Shown here in pieces: positions 19,121 to 27,584 of a stretch of 64,000 bases of DNA; position 1 is the stretch's first letter, and each line of letters starts with the position of its first letter. Position numbers and translations under genes: made by a program. Source of the stretch: Lentzea sp. NBRC 102530 (GTDB taxonomy: Bacteria > Actinomycetota > Actinomycetes > Mycobacteriales > Pseudonocardiaceae); assembly GCF_030269365.1 (NCBI RefSeq), contig NZ_BSTF01000001.1:124001-188000 (forward strand), given 5' to 3'. A model generated the notes under the pieces. The model was given only the letters and a program-made list of their open reading frames with translations. It ran no database searches and was not told the origin of the DNA.

Positions 19121-19678
19121 TCAGGCCTGCTTGATCGCGGAGATCTCGAACTCCAGCACGACCTTCTCGCTCACCAGCACGCCGCCGGCCTCGAGCGCGG
19201 CGTTCCAGCTGACGCCGTAGTCCTTGCGGTTGATCGTGTGGGAGCCCTCGAAGCCGACGCGGGTGTTGCCGAACGGGTCGACGGCCACGCCCTCGAAGGC
19301 GAACGGGATGGTGATGTTCTTGGTGACGTCCTTGATGGTCAGGTCACCGGTGATCTCGAAGTTGTCGTCGTCGATCTGCTTCGCGGAGGTCGAGACGAAC
19401 TTGATCTCCGGGTAGGTCTCGACGTCGAGGAACTCGTTCGTGGTCAGGTGGCCGTCGCGCTGCGCGTTGCGGGTGTCGATGCTCGCGGCCTTCAGCGTGA
19501 CCTCGGCGGTGGTGTTCTCCGGCTTGTCGCCGTCGATGGAGATCTTGCCGTCGAACTCGTTGAACGCACCACGAACCTTGGTGACCATGGCGTGGCGGGC
19601 GACGAAACCGATGCGGGAGTGGGAACCGTCGATGACGTAGTCGCCGGTCAGTTCGGTGAGGTTGGTGGCGGTGGTCAT
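19121..19678 (-). CDS. YceI family protein
   Basis: A 185-residue lipocalin-like YceI protein (GDYVIDGSHSRIGFVARHAM, VRGAFNEFDGKI, DVETYPEIKFVS, LTIKDVTKNITIPF). Family members bind long polyisoprenoids or related lipids in a beta-barrel. No signal peptide is present, so this copy is cytoplasmic, as is common in actinobacteria. ATG 19678 has AAGGA 8 nt upstream. It is divergent from a MarR regulator, a frequent arrangement in which MarR controls yceI. Confidence 0.9.
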   Translation of the reverse strand: MTTATNLTELTGDYVIDGSHSRIGFVARHAMVTKVRGAFNEFDGKISIDGDKPENTTAEVTLKAASIDTRNAQRDGHLTTNEFLDVETYPEIKFVSTSAKQIDDDNFEITGDLTIKDVTKNITIPFAFEGVAVDPFGNTRVGFEGSHTINRKDYGVSWNAALEAGGVLVSEKVVLEFEISAIKQA

Positions 19679-19760
19679 GGTGTCAAGTCCTTCGGTTGCT
19701 CGATCTGGTTGAAGTATCACTCACCCTGCCGGAACGTGGATGATGTGTCAACTATTCCCG

Positions 19761-19766
19761 TATGCT
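19761..19766 (+). promoter_or_regulatory. -10 box TATGCT of the leaderless MarR gene
   Basis: TATGCT fits TANNNT and ends 6 nt before GTG 19773. It supports a leaderless transcript and the choice of the GTG over the ATG at 19740. Confidence 0.45.
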
Positions 19767-19772
19767 GAACCG

Positions 19773-20306
19773 GTGACACGATGGTTGGAACCTGAGCAGC
19801 AGCGGGCGTGGCGTGCCTACGTCCGCATGCAGGGGGAGCTCAATGCGCATCTGAGCAGGCAGATGTCGGTCGATTCGGACATCTCGATGGCCGACTTCGC
19901 CGTGCTGGTGCAGCTCACCGACACGCGTGAGGAACGCGTGCGCGTGTTAGAGCTCGCACGGTCGTTGCACTGGGAGAAGAGCCGTATCTCACATCACGTC
20001 GCACGGATGGAGAAGCGCGGCCTGGTGCGCCGGGAGAACTGCCGCAGCGACGGGCGCGGGTCGTTCGTCGTGCTGACGGACCTGGGGCGCGAGGCCATCG
20101 AGGCTGCCGCCCCCGCGCACGCCGAGACGGTGCACAAGCTGGTGTTCGACCTGCTGAGCGACTCCGAGGTCGTGGCGTTGCGGGAGATCTCCGAGAAGAT
20201 CTTCGAGCGCCTAACGACAGGAGAATGTGCGGCGGTAGTCGCTCGGTGCGACGCCGACGACCCGATGGAAGTGGTGTCGGAGGAGAGCGGCTGTTCCGAA
20301 GCCTGA
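19773..20306 (+). CDS. MarR family transcriptional regulator
   Basis: A 177-residue winged-helix protein. ISMADFAVLVQLTD, HWEKSRISHHVARMEKRGLV (recognition helix) and GRGSFVVLTDLGREAIE (wing) are standard MarR elements. The last 30 residues or so extend beyond the usual fold and are read from the 3' end of the convergent glxA-like gene; the overlap is 96 bp. A TTA leucine codon at 19947-19949, rare here, could make translation dependent on a BldA-type tRNA. It likely represses the divergent YceI gene, from which it is separated by about 95 bp. Confidence 0.85.
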   Translation: MTRWLEPEQQRAWRAYVRMQGELNAHLSRQMSVDSDISMADFAVLVQLTDTREERVRVLELARSLHWEKSRISHHVARMEKRGLVRRENCRSDGRGSFVVLTDLGREAIEAAAPAHAETVHKLVFDLLSDSEVVALREISEKIFERLTTGECAAVVARCDADDPMEVVSEESGCSEA

Positions 20307-21155
20307 CCTGGTCGCGACCGAGTCGACGTCCAGGTCGGTCTCTTCCAGCAGCCTGCGCGCGTGCAGCACCCGCTGCAGCGACAGCCACTTGTTCGGCGTG
20401 GTGCCGGTCTCGGCGGCGAACCGGCGCGCGAAGGTCCGTTCGGACATGACGGCGAGCTTCGCCATCGTCGCCACCGTGTGGTTGTCGGCGATCGTGTCGA
20501 GCACCCGTTCCAGCACCGGCTCGAGGCTGTCCGAGCTGCACTCGGGGATGGGCAGCTCCACGAACTGCCGCTGACCCCCGTCGCGCTGCGGGGCCACGAC
20601 CATCCGGCGCGCGATGGTGTTGGCGACCTTCGTGCCCAGCTCGCGGCGCACGAGGTGCAGGCACGCGTCGATGCCCGCCGCGGTGCCGGCGCTGGTGATG
20701 ATGTTGCCGTCGTCCACGAACAGCACGTCCGCGTCGAGCCGTGCCTTCGGGAAGCGCTCCTTGAACGTGCGCGCCTCACGCCAGTGCGTGGTGCAGTGCC
20801 TGTCGTCGAGCAGGCCGGCCGCACCCAGGATGAACGCCCCGCTGCACACGCTGAGCAACGTCGCGTTGGTCTCCCTGAGCGCCTTGACCAGCTTCTCGGG
20901 GTAGTCGTCCCGCACCCGCGCGGCGGGCAGTGCGACGAGGTCGACGCTCTGCAGCGCGTCGAACCCGTGTTCCGGCGTGATGCTCACGCCGCGGATGCTC
21001 GTCGGCACCGGTTCGTTCGGGGTCTCCCCGCACACCCGGAAGTCGACCAGCGGCACGCCCTCCTCGGTGCGGTCGATGCCGAACACCTCGCAGAGCAGGC
21101 CGAACTCGAACGGCGCGACGCCGTCGATGAGCGGGACCGCCACAGAACGCAGCAT
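20211..21155 (-). CDS. GlxA-type regulator (DJ-1/PfpI plus AraC)
   Basis: A 314-residue regulator with an N-terminal DJ-1/PfpI amidase-like domain (about 1-190; LLSVCSGAFILGAAGLLDDR holds the conserved Cys) and a C-terminal AraC DNA-binding domain (about 210-310; VATMAKLAVMSERTFARRFA, SVATRSGFGTAALLRHHF). Such proteins sense nitrogenous or other small metabolites and activate nearby genes. Its 3' end overlaps the convergent MarR gene by 96 bp. Two copies of a TGGC(A/T)GGATATT repeat lie at and just upstream of its start codon, perhaps autoregulatory sites. Confidence 0.85.
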   Translation of the reverse strand: MLRSVAVPLIDGVAPFEFGLLCEVFGIDRTEEGVPLVDFRVCGETPNEPVPTSIRGVSITPEHGFDALQSVDLVALPAARVRDDYPEKLVKALRETNATLLSVCSGAFILGAAGLLDDRHCTTHWREARTFKERFPKARLDADVLFVDDGNIITSAGTAAGIDACLHLVRRELGTKVANTIARRMVVAPQRDGGQRQFVELPIPECSSDSLEPVLERVLDTIADNHTVATMAKLAVMSERTFARRFAAETGTTPNKWLSLQRVLHARRLLEETDLDVDSVATRSGFGTAALLRHHFHRVVGVAPSDYRRTFSCR

Positions 21156-21205
21156 GGCAGGATATTAGCGTGCAGCGTCAGATCTGCCACTGTTGGCTGG
21201 ATATT
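21155..21205. promoter_or_regulatory. Direct repeat TGGC(A/T)GGATATT upstream of the GlxA-type gene
   Basis: TGGCAGGATATT at 21155-21166 and TGGCTGGATATT at 21194-21205 differ at one position and are 39 bp apart, close to four helical turns. AraC-type activators often bind direct repeats. The first copy touches the start codon of the GlxA-type gene. Confidence 0.4.
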
Positions 21206-21226
21206 GCTGGCCGCAAACTTACTGAC

Positions 21227-21376
21227 ATGACTCTTGCAGCGATCGTCCTGGCAGTGGCAGCACTCTCCGTCTGGCTCGACCGGCACCGCGACCGCAACGC
21301 CGGCCTGGCGGGCTCCTCCGACGTCAACGACCGTGACCGCGTCCGCGTGCGCAACGACCTGAGGTACCTCACCTGA
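21227..21376 (+). CDS. Small single-pass membrane protein, 49 residues
   Basis: From ATG 21227, the frame encodes MTLAAIVLAVAALSVWLD followed by a charged tail rich in Arg and Asp (RHRDRNAGLAGSSDVNDRDR). This is one hydrophobic helix with a cytoplasmic polar tail. It is divergent from the GlxA-type regulator and overlaps the end of the convergent citrate synthase by 8 nt. No Shine-Dalgarno site is evident. Codon bias is consistent with a gene. The function is unknown. Confidence 0.45.
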   Translation: MTLAAIVLAVAALSVWLDRHRDRNAGLAGSSDVNDRDRVRVRNDLRYLT

Positions 21377-22493
21377 GCTGCGTCGACCCGATCCGGGGAG
21401 CTGGTCCCGTGTAGCGGGCGACCGGCCGGATGATCTTCTTGTCCTCGGACTGCTCGAGGGCGTTGGCGCACCATCCGACCACCCGGCTGCACGCGAACGT
21501 CGGCGTGAACATCTCGCGCGGAATGCCGCACCGCTCCATCACCACGCCGGCGTAGAACTCCACGTTCGCGTACAGCTGCCGGCCGGGCTTGAGCTCGGCC
21601 AGCAGCTCCGTGACCCTCCGCTCGACGGTGACCGCGAACTCGGTGAGCGCGGTCGGCTGTTCCAGCGCGATCTCCTTGAGCAGGCGCGCCCGCGGGTCCT
21701 CCGTCTTGTAGACGGCGTGGCCGAAACCCATGATCCGGTCGCCCTGCTCGATGCGCTCGCGCACCCACGCGTCGATGTGGTTCGGCGACCCGATGAGGTC
21801 GAGCGCCTCCAACGCCCGATCCGGCGCGCCCCCGTGCAGCGGCCCGGAGAACGTCCCGATCGCCGCCGTCACCGCCGACACGACGTCGGCCCCTGCGCTC
21901 GCCACCACGCGTGCGGTGAACGTTGACGCGTTGAACCCGTGGTCGATCGTGGCGATCAAGTACTGCTCTACTGCACGGCTCGTCCATGTTGACGGCTCCA
22001 GTCCAGTCAACATGTACAACCAGTTCGCCGACATTGACAAATCAACCCTGGGGTTGACGGGATCAAGTCCACAGTTGATTCGGTGCAGCGCGGCGAGGAT
22101 CGTCGGCGTCATCGCGCTGACCTTGAGCGCGTCCGCCTTGCGTTCGTCCATGGGCGCGTCCCACATCGGCCGGCTCGGCAGCATCGACAACGCGGTCCGC
22201 AACCCGGCCAGCGCCGTGCACCCCGACCTCGCGACGGCGGGTAGCACCTCGCGGATCGACGCGGGTAGCTCTCGCAGTTGAGCGGTGTGTTCGGTGAACC
22301 GCGCGGCCTCCTCGGCGGTCGGCAGTCTGCCTTCGGTGAAGAGGAACCACACCTCCTCGAACGACCGCGTCCTGGCCAGTTCGATCGCGTCGTGCTCGCG
22401 GTAGTGGTAGTAGCCCGCGGCCCCGTTCACGTCCCCGATCCGGGTGGTCGTGACGACGACGTCTTTAAGCCCTTTGGGGGCATCAATCAACAT
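21369..22493 (-). CDS. Citrate/2-methylcitrate synthase homologue without HTH
   Basis: A 374-residue type II citrate synthase-fold protein. Catalytic His are visible in TFSGPLHGGA and MGFGHAVYK, with IDHGFNAST also conserved. The residue equivalent to the catalytic Asp of E. coli GltA appears as Glu (ANVEFYAGVV), a conservative change I could not judge against close relatives. Around 21985-22085, codon use departs from the rest (TTG, GTT, TCA, ACA, GGA), coinciding with several TTGAC-type repeats. The gene is divergent from the HTH-citrate synthase. The pair probably condenses acetyl- or propionyl-CoA with oxaloacetate. Confidence 0.85.
   Translation of the reverse strand: MLIDAPKGLKDVVVTTTRIGDVNGAAGYYHYREHDAIELARTRSFEEVWFLFTEGRLPTAEEAARFTEHTAQLRELPASIREVLPAVARSGCTALAGLRTALSMLPSRPMWDAPMDERKADALKVSAMTPTILAALHRINCGLDPVNPRVDLSMSANWLYMLTGLEPSTWTSRAVEQYLIATIDHGFNASTFTARVVASAGADVVSAVTAAIGTFSGPLHGGAPDRALEALDLIGSPNHIDAWVRERIEQGDRIMGFGHAVYKTEDPRARLLKEIALEQPTALTEFAVTVERRVTELLAELKPGRQLYANVEFYAGVVMERCGIPREMFTPTFACSRVVGWCANALEQSEDKKIIRPVARYTGPAPRIGSTQLR
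21985..22057. promoter_or_regulatory. Cluster of TTGAC/GTCAA repeats inside the citrate synthase gene
   Basis: Perfect 9-bp arms CATGTTGAC (21985-21993) and GTCAACATG (22006-22014) are separated by 12 bp. A second inverted pair, TCAACC (22042-22047) and GGTTGA (22052-22057), follows. The same GTCAACATG sequence appears in the divergent promoter 480-520 bp away. The host codons are atypical here, suggesting selection on DNA sequence. Confidence 0.45.
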
Positions 22494-22536
22494 GTACGAC
22501 AGGCTCCGTCAACATGTCCTGTACAGTCAACGTTGA
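22487..22536. promoter_or_regulatory. Divergent promoter/operator of the two citrate synthase genes
   Basis: TCAACATGT occurs at 22487-22495 and 22509-22517, 22 bp apart (two helical turns). The palindrome TCAACGTTGA at 22527-22536 covers the start of the HTH-citrate synthase gene. TACAGT (22522-22527) is a candidate -10 ending 8 nt before ATG 22536. The repeats make a shared operator likely. Confidence 0.55.
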
Positions 22537-23657
22537 TGGAATCAATGTTGACGACGAATCAAGCTGCCCGTCGCCTCGGCGTGAAGCCGGCGACGGTCTA
22601 CGCGTACGTCAGCCGTGGACTCCTGACCAGCGAAAAGGTCAACCGTTCCAGCATGTTCGACGTGGCCGAGGTAGAAGCTCTGGCGCAACGCACTGGTGCC
22701 CGCGGAGCAGTGGCCGCTGTGACCGATCGCATCCGCACCAGGATCTCGTTGCTGGAGAACGACCGCCTGTACTACCGCGGCCGGCCGGTGCCCGAGATGG
22801 CCGCCACGAAGCGGTTCGAGGACGTCGCCCACTGGCTGTGGACCGGCATCGACTCCGTGAACATCCAGTTCCCCGAGGGCCAGGAGATCTGGATGGCCCT
22901 CCCCGACAGTGCCACACTCACCGACCGGGTCAGGGTGGCCATCGCGCTGGCGAGCGTCGGCGATCCGCTCCGGTACGACCTGGACCGGGCCGTCACCAGC
23001 GCCAAGTCGTTGATCGCCGACGTGGTAGAGTCCCTGCCGCTCGTCGGGCGGCCCGCCGGCACCGACATCGCGGAGCGCCTCTGGGCCCGCCTCTCCCCGG
23101 AACCCGCGCAGACCGACCTGCTGAACGCGACGCTGATCCTCCTCGCCGACCACGACCTGGCGATCTCGACCATGGCCGCCCGGGTCGCCGCCTCGGCCCA
23201 CGCCCACCCCTACGCCGTGGTGTCCGCCGGCATGGGGGCCATGGAGGGGCAGAAGCACGGCACCGCGACGACGATCGCGCACCGGTTCCTGATGCAGGCC
23301 GAGTCCGACCCGATGGGGACGGTGGCCGAGCACCTGCGGTCCGGTCTGCCGATCCCGGGGTTCGGGCACCGCGTGTACCAGCAGCGCGATCCGCGCGCCG
23401 ACTACCTGCTGGCCGAGTTGCGGCGCCACGGGGACCTGGTGGCGGACAAGGTGATCGCCACCCAGACGCAGGGCTTCCCGAACGTCGACCTGGCGCTGGC
23501 GCAGTTCGCGCTCATGTTCAAGATGCCGCCCGACGCCGGCGAGGCCATCTTCGCGATCGCGCGCATCGTGGGCTGGATCGCGCACGCGATGGAGGAGTAC
23601 AAGGAGCCGGGCCTGCGCTTCCGCGCGATGGGCGTCTACACGGGCGACCGGCCCTAG
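22536..23657 (+). CDS. Citrate synthase with N-terminal MerR-type helix-turn-helix
   Basis: A 373-residue protein. Residues about 1-60 form an excisionase/MerR-like HTH (TTNQAARRLGVKPATVYAYVSRGLL); the rest is a citrate synthase fold with catalytic His in GQKHGTATT and GFGHRVYQQ and the Asp in FPNVDLALAQFAL. This HTH-synthase fusion is known in actinobacteria, usually beside a plain citrate synthase. ATG 22536 is preferred with a likely leaderless transcript; ATG 22545 is an alternative. The HTH suggests that the enzyme could bind the TTGAC repeats around the two genes and autoregulate, but this is inference. Confidence 0.85.
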   Translation: MESMLTTNQAARRLGVKPATVYAYVSRGLLTSEKVNRSSMFDVAEVEALAQRTGARGAVAAVTDRIRTRISLLENDRLYYRGRPVPEMAATKRFEDVAHWLWTGIDSVNIQFPEGQEIWMALPDSATLTDRVRVAIALASVGDPLRYDLDRAVTSAKSLIADVVESLPLVGRPAGTDIAERLWARLSPEPAQTDLLNATLILLADHDLAISTMAARVAASAHAHPYAVVSAGMGAMEGQKHGTATTIAHRFLMQAESDPMGTVAEHLRSGLPIPGFGHRVYQQRDPRADYLLAELRRHGDLVADKVIATQTQGFPNVDLALAQFALMFKMPPDAGEAIFAIARIVGWIAHAMEEYKEPGLRFRAMGVYTGDRP

Positions 23658-23843
23658 CTCGGTCCGGCGGATCGGCGCGGTCTTCCCGCACGACGATCTC
23701 CGCCGCCTTCTGGCCCACGAACTTCCCGGCCGAGGAGGAGATGCTGAGCCACGCAGATCGTCGATCCCGGCTCGACCGGCCGTTCCCCGGCTGACGAGGT
23801 CGGCCCGCTTGGGCGCTGGCGTGTTCGGCACGAGAAGCGGACC

Positions 23844-24950
23844 ATGAAAACCATGAGATTGTCCGCAGTGGACAACTTGAAGGTGATCCTGGTGGCGTGG
23901 GTCATCGGCGGCCACGCGCTGCTCGGCTACGCCGCGATCGGTGGCTGGCCCTACGACGAGGTCAACGAGGTCACGTTCCACCCCGGTGCCGAGACGGTGC
24001 TCGCGGCGGTGATCGGGCCGTCCGGGTTGTTCTTCATGGGGACCTTCTACTTCATGGCCGGGATCTTCACGCCCGGCTCGATCGAACGCAAAGGGCGGCA
24101 GCGGTTCGTCGCCGATCGGCTCGTCCGGCTGGGGACGCCGTGGGTGGTCAGCGCGCTGGTGGTGTGGCCGACGTTCGTGTGGATCGCCTACAACGGTGCC
24201 GGGCGCGATGTGTCGTGGTGGCAGGCGTTCACGAACCGCGATCCCTTCCTCGACAGCGGGTCGTTGTGGTTCGTGGGCGTGCTGCTCCTCTTCAGCATCG
24301 GCATCGCGCTGGCGCCGCCGATCAGGGAACGGGTCATCACGCCGAAGACCGTGGTGGGCATGACGATGGCGGTGGCGGGGACGACGTTCCTGACGCGCCT
24401 GGTGTTCCCGGCGCGCAGCGGGCAGGTCGGGGACCTGCACCTGTGGTGGTGGCCGCAATGCCTGGGGATGTTGTTGCTGGGGGCCATCGGCGGGCGCAAG
24501 CTCGCTGAGCGGGTGCCGGACGAGATCTACCGCATGACGCGCACCGTGGTGGTGGGCACGATCGCGGTGCTGCCGGTCGCCGCAGCGCTCATGGGCGTGC
24601 TGGACCTGGCCGCGAGCGCTGAGCCGTTCCTCGGAGGCTGGCGGTGGCAGGCGGCGGCCCTCGCGGTGGTCGAGGGGATCCTGGTGGTGGCCGGGAGTCT
24701 GTGGCTCATCGGGTTGGCGCAGCGGCGGTTGACGCGCCAGGGGCCTTGGGCGCAAGGACTGGCGCGGTCCGCCTACGTCGCGTTCGTCGTACAGGGGCCG
24801 ATCTTGTTGTTGCTGGCCACCGGACTCCGTGCGCTGCCGGCACCTGCCGAGGTCAAGGCCCCGTTGGTGGGGGCGGGGGCCATCGCCCTGTCGTTCGCCG
24901 TCGGATGGGTGGTCACTTCACGCCGAGGCGCTTCAGCACGCTCGTCGTGA
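23844..24950 (+). CDS. Acyltransferase family 3 membrane protein
   Basis: A 368-residue polytopic membrane protein with about ten hydrophobic segments. The N-terminal VDNLKVILVAWVIGGHALLGY carries the conserved His of Acyl_transf_3/OpgC-type acyltransferases, which O-acylate sugars, peptidoglycan or secondary metabolites. An ATG at 23853 is an alternative start. The 186-bp gap before it shows no gene I trust. Its 3' end overlaps the convergent dxs gene by 38 bp. It may decorate a cell-envelope polymer; no neighbour points to a substrate. Confidence 0.8.
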   Translation: MKTMRLSAVDNLKVILVAWVIGGHALLGYAAIGGWPYDEVNEVTFHPGAETVLAAVIGPSGLFFMGTFYFMAGIFTPGSIERKGRQRFVADRLVRLGTPWVVSALVVWPTFVWIAYNGAGRDVSWWQAFTNRDPFLDSGSLWFVGVLLLFSIGIALAPPIRERVITPKTVVGMTMAVAGTTFLTRLVFPARSGQVGDLHLWWWPQCLGMLLLGAIGGRKLAERVPDEIYRMTRTVVVGTIAVLPVAAALMGVLDLAASAEPFLGGWRWQAAALAVVEGILVVAGSLWLIGLAQRRLTRQGPWAQGLARSAYVAFVVQGPILLLLATGLRALPAPAEVKAPLVGAGAIALSFAVGWVVTSRRGASARSS

Positions 24951-26619
24951 TGCCGGCCGAGTCGAGGCCGTGGGCTCGGAGGATGCGGGCCCGCGAGTCG
25001 TGCGGCAGGAAACGGGGCGGCAGCGCGAAAGTCGCCACGCACGTGGACGTCCCGGCCAGCGCCTGACCGAGACGGGCCCCGAGAGCACCGGTCGACGTGG
25101 CGTCCTCCACGGCCAGCACCAGGCGGTGCTGGCCGCTGTACTTGACCAGGTGCGGATCCAGGGGAGCGGTCCAGCGCGGGTCCACCACGGTCACGCGGAC
25201 GTCGTGCGACGCCAGTTCCTCGGCGGCCGCCAGGCAGGGAGCGGCCAACGGGCCGACCGCGATCAGCAGGACATCGGCGTCCGCAGACTCCTTCAGCACG
25301 TCGAAGTGGCTCACACGACGCAGGGCAGGGATGTCCGGGCCCACCGCGGCCTTGGGGTAGCGGACGACCGTGGGCCCGTCGGAGACGTCCACGGCTTCGC
25401 GCAGCAACGCCGCCAGCGACGCCGGGTCACGTGGCGCGGCCAGGCGCAGACCGGGCACCACCGGGAGGATCGAGGCGTCCCACATGCCGTGGTGGGACGC
25501 GCCGTCCGGGCCCGTCACGCCCGCGCGGTCCAGCACGAACGTGACCGGCAGGCGGTGCAGCGCCACGTCCATCAGGAGCTGGTCGAACGCCCGGGACAGG
25601 AACGTCGCGTACACGGCCACCACCGGGTGCAGACCACCCATCGCCATGCCCGCGGCGGACGTCACGGCGTGCTGCTCGGCGATGCCCACGTCGAACACGC
25701 GCGTGGGGAAGTGCTCGGCGAACGGGCGCAGCCCCACCGGCTCGAGCATCGCGGCGGTCACGCACACCACGTCCGGACGGGCGGTGCCGATCGCCACGAT
25801 CTCGTCGGAGAACGCGTCCGTCCAGGTGCGGCCACCCGAAGCACCGGACGCGCCCACCGCGTGCATGCGGTCGGCCTCGTCCGACTCGGCGGCCGAGTAC
25901 CCCTTGCCCTTCACCGTCTTGCAGTGCACCACCACCGGACGGCCCAGGGACTTGGCCTCCCACAAGGCGTTCTCGACGGCGTGCACGTCGTGACCGTCGA
26001 CCTCGCCGATGTAGGCCAGGCCCAGCGACTCGAACAACGCCCGCGCCGAGCCCGCCAGCAGAGACGCCGCGAAACCACCGGCGGTCGGGTCATAGGAACG
26101 GCCGTTGTCGTTCAACAGCACCACCACCGGACGTGCGGAGCCGCCGATGTTGTTCAGCGCCTCCCAGCACATCCCGCCGGTCAGGGCGCCGTCGCCGACG
26201 ATCGCGACCACCCGCCGTTCGGCCGAACCCAGTTCGAACGCCTTGGCCAGACCGTCCGCATAGGACAGTGCGGTCGAGGCGTGCGAGTTCTCGATCACGT
26301 CGTGCGCCGACTCGGCCGCGGACGGGTAGCCCGACAGGCCACCTGCCTGCCGCAACGAGTCGAACTCCGCGCACCGGCCCGTCAGCATCTTGTGCACGTA
26401 CGCCTGGTGGCCGGTGTCGAACAGCACCACGTCGACCGGCGAGGCGAAGACGCGGTGCACCGCGATCGTCAGCTCGACGGCACCGAGGTTCGGCCCGAGG
26501 TGGCCACCGGTCCGGTGCACCTTGGAGATCAGGAACGACCGGATCTCCGCGGCCAGGGACTCGAGCTCCGAGGACGACAGTGCGCGCACGTCCGCGGGCG
26601 AGGTGATGTCAGCCAGCAC
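24913..26619 (-). CDS. dxs: 1-Deoxy-D-xylulose-5-phosphate synthase
   Basis: A 568-residue ThDP enzyme that condenses pyruvate and glyceraldehyde-3-phosphate to DXP, the entry step of the MEP pathway. Motifs are [17 protein letters not shown], the ThDP site [20 protein letters not shown], the glutamate-bearing [13 protein letters not shown] and [19 protein letters not shown]. It is about 50-70 residues shorter than typical housekeeping Dxs, with compact loops. This suggests a second, pathway-dedicated copy. It overlaps ispH by 11 nt and is the last gene of the seven-gene terpene-encapsulin operon. Confidence 0.93.
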   Translation of the reverse strand: MLADITSPADVRALSSSELESLAAEIRSFLISKVHRTGGHLGPNLGAVELTIAVHRVFASPVDVVLFDTGHQAYVHKMLTGRCAEFDSLRQAGGLSGYPSAAESAHDVIENSHASTALSYADGLAKAFELGSAERRVVAIVGDGALTGGMCWEALNNIGGSARPVVVLLNDNGRSYDPTAGGFAASLLAGSARALFESLGLAYIGEVDGHDVHAVENALWEAKSLGRPVVVHCKTVKGKGYSAAESDEADRMHAVGASGASGGRTWTDAFSDEIVAIGTARPDVVCVTAAMLEPVGLRPFAEHFPTRVFDVGIAEQHAVTSAAGMAMGGLHPVVAVYATFLSRAFDQLLMDVALHRLPVTFVLDRAGVTGPDGASHHGMWDASILPVVPGLRLAAPRDPASLAALLREAVDVSDGPTVVRYPKAAVGPDIPALRRVSHFDVLKESADADVLLIAVGPLAAPCLAAAEELASHDVRVTVVDPRWTAPLDPHLVKYSGQHRLVLAVEDATSTGALGARLGQALAGTSTCVATFALPPRFLPHDSRARILRAHGLDSAGITTSVLKRLGVK

Positions 26620-27550
26620 GGCGCACCGCCAACGGCAGGGTGAACGCGATCGTCTCGGTCGCCGTCGTGTGCGTGGAGACCGTCACGGACCCCAACGCCT
26701 CCAACGCCGCCACGACCTCGTCCACCAGCTCGGGAGGCGCCGACGCACCGGCCGACAGACCGACGGACGACACGCCGTCGAGCCACGCGGGATCGATCTC
26801 CGAGGCGTCGTCGATCAGGTACGCCGGGGTGCCACCGCGGGCGGCCAGCTCCACCATCCGCACCGAGTTGGACGAGTTCTTCGAACCCACCACCAGCACC
26901 AGGTCGGACTGCGCCGCGACCTCGCGGATCGCGATCTGCCGGTTCGTGGTGGCGTAGCAGATGTCGTCGGACCCGGGCCCGCGCAGCTGCGGGAACTTCC
27001 GCTCCAGCGCCGCGATGACCTCCAGCGTCTCGTCCACGGCCAGCGTCGTCTGCGTCAGGTACGAGACCGGCCCGGTGATCTCCAGGGCCTCGACGTCCTC
27101 CACGGTTTCCACCAGCACCATCTGGTCCGGTGCCTCGCCGAGCGTGCCCTCGACCTCCTCGTGCCCGGCGTGCCCGATCAGCACGATCGTGTCGCCGCGC
27201 TCAGCGAACCGGCGGGCCTCGGAGTGCACCTTCGTCACCAACGGGCAGGTGGCGTCCAGCACGTCCAGGTCCCGCAGACGGGCCTCCGCGCGCACGGCAG
27301 GAGACACGCCGTGCGCGGAGAAGACCGCCGTGGCACCGAAAGGCACCTCGGACAGCTCCTCCACGAACACGGCGCCACGATCCTCCAGCGAACGCACGAC
27401 GTGGACGTTGTGCACGATCTGCTTGCGCACGTAGACGGGACCGCCGCGTTGGTCGAGCAGTCGTTCCACGATCTCGATGGCCCGCTCCACCCCGGCGCAG
27501 AACGACCGGGGTGACGCCAGCAACACCGAACGCGGCGGATGGTCTGTCAT
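26609..27550 (-). CDS. ispH: 4-Hydroxy-3-methylbut-2-enyl diphosphate reductase
   Basis: A 313-residue 4Fe-4S enzyme that makes IPP and DMAPP from HMBPP, the last MEP step. The three cluster Cys are in [12 protein letters not shown] (C18), [11 protein letters not shown] and [25 protein letters not shown] and [12 protein letters not shown] are substrate-binding segments. GGAAGG lies 6 nt upstream of ATG 27550. It lies between the prenyl synthase (34-nt gap) and dxs (11-nt overlap). Its place in the operon supplies the building blocks for the neighbouring terpene synthases. Confidence 0.95.
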   Translation of the reverse strand: MTDHPPRSVLLASPRSFCAGVERAIEIVERLLDQRGGPVYVRKQIVHNVHVVRSLEDRGAVFVEELSEVPFGATAVFSAHGVSPAVRAEARLRDLDVLDATCPLVTKVHSEARRFAERGDTIVLIGHAGHEEVEGTLGEAPDQMVLVETVEDVEALEITGPVSYLTQTTLAVDETLEVIAALERKFPQLRGPGSDDICYATTNRQIAIREVAAQSDLVLVVGSKNSSNSVRMVELAARGGTPAYLIDDASEIDPAWLDGVSSVGLSAGASAPPELVDEVVAALEALGSVTVSTHTTATETIAFTLPLAVRRAG

Positions 27551-27584
27551 CTAGCGCCTTCCCGAAGCAGGTCCCGAAACGGGT

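Noticed and set aside
23658-23843. Possible gene remnant between citrate synthase and acyltransferase
   Set aside because: Short frames on both strands without conserved motifs; no convincing pseudogene could be identified.
22542-24755. Long minus-strand frame over the HTH-citrate synthase and acyltransferase
   Set aside because: Antisense artefact rich in His, Arg and Pro.
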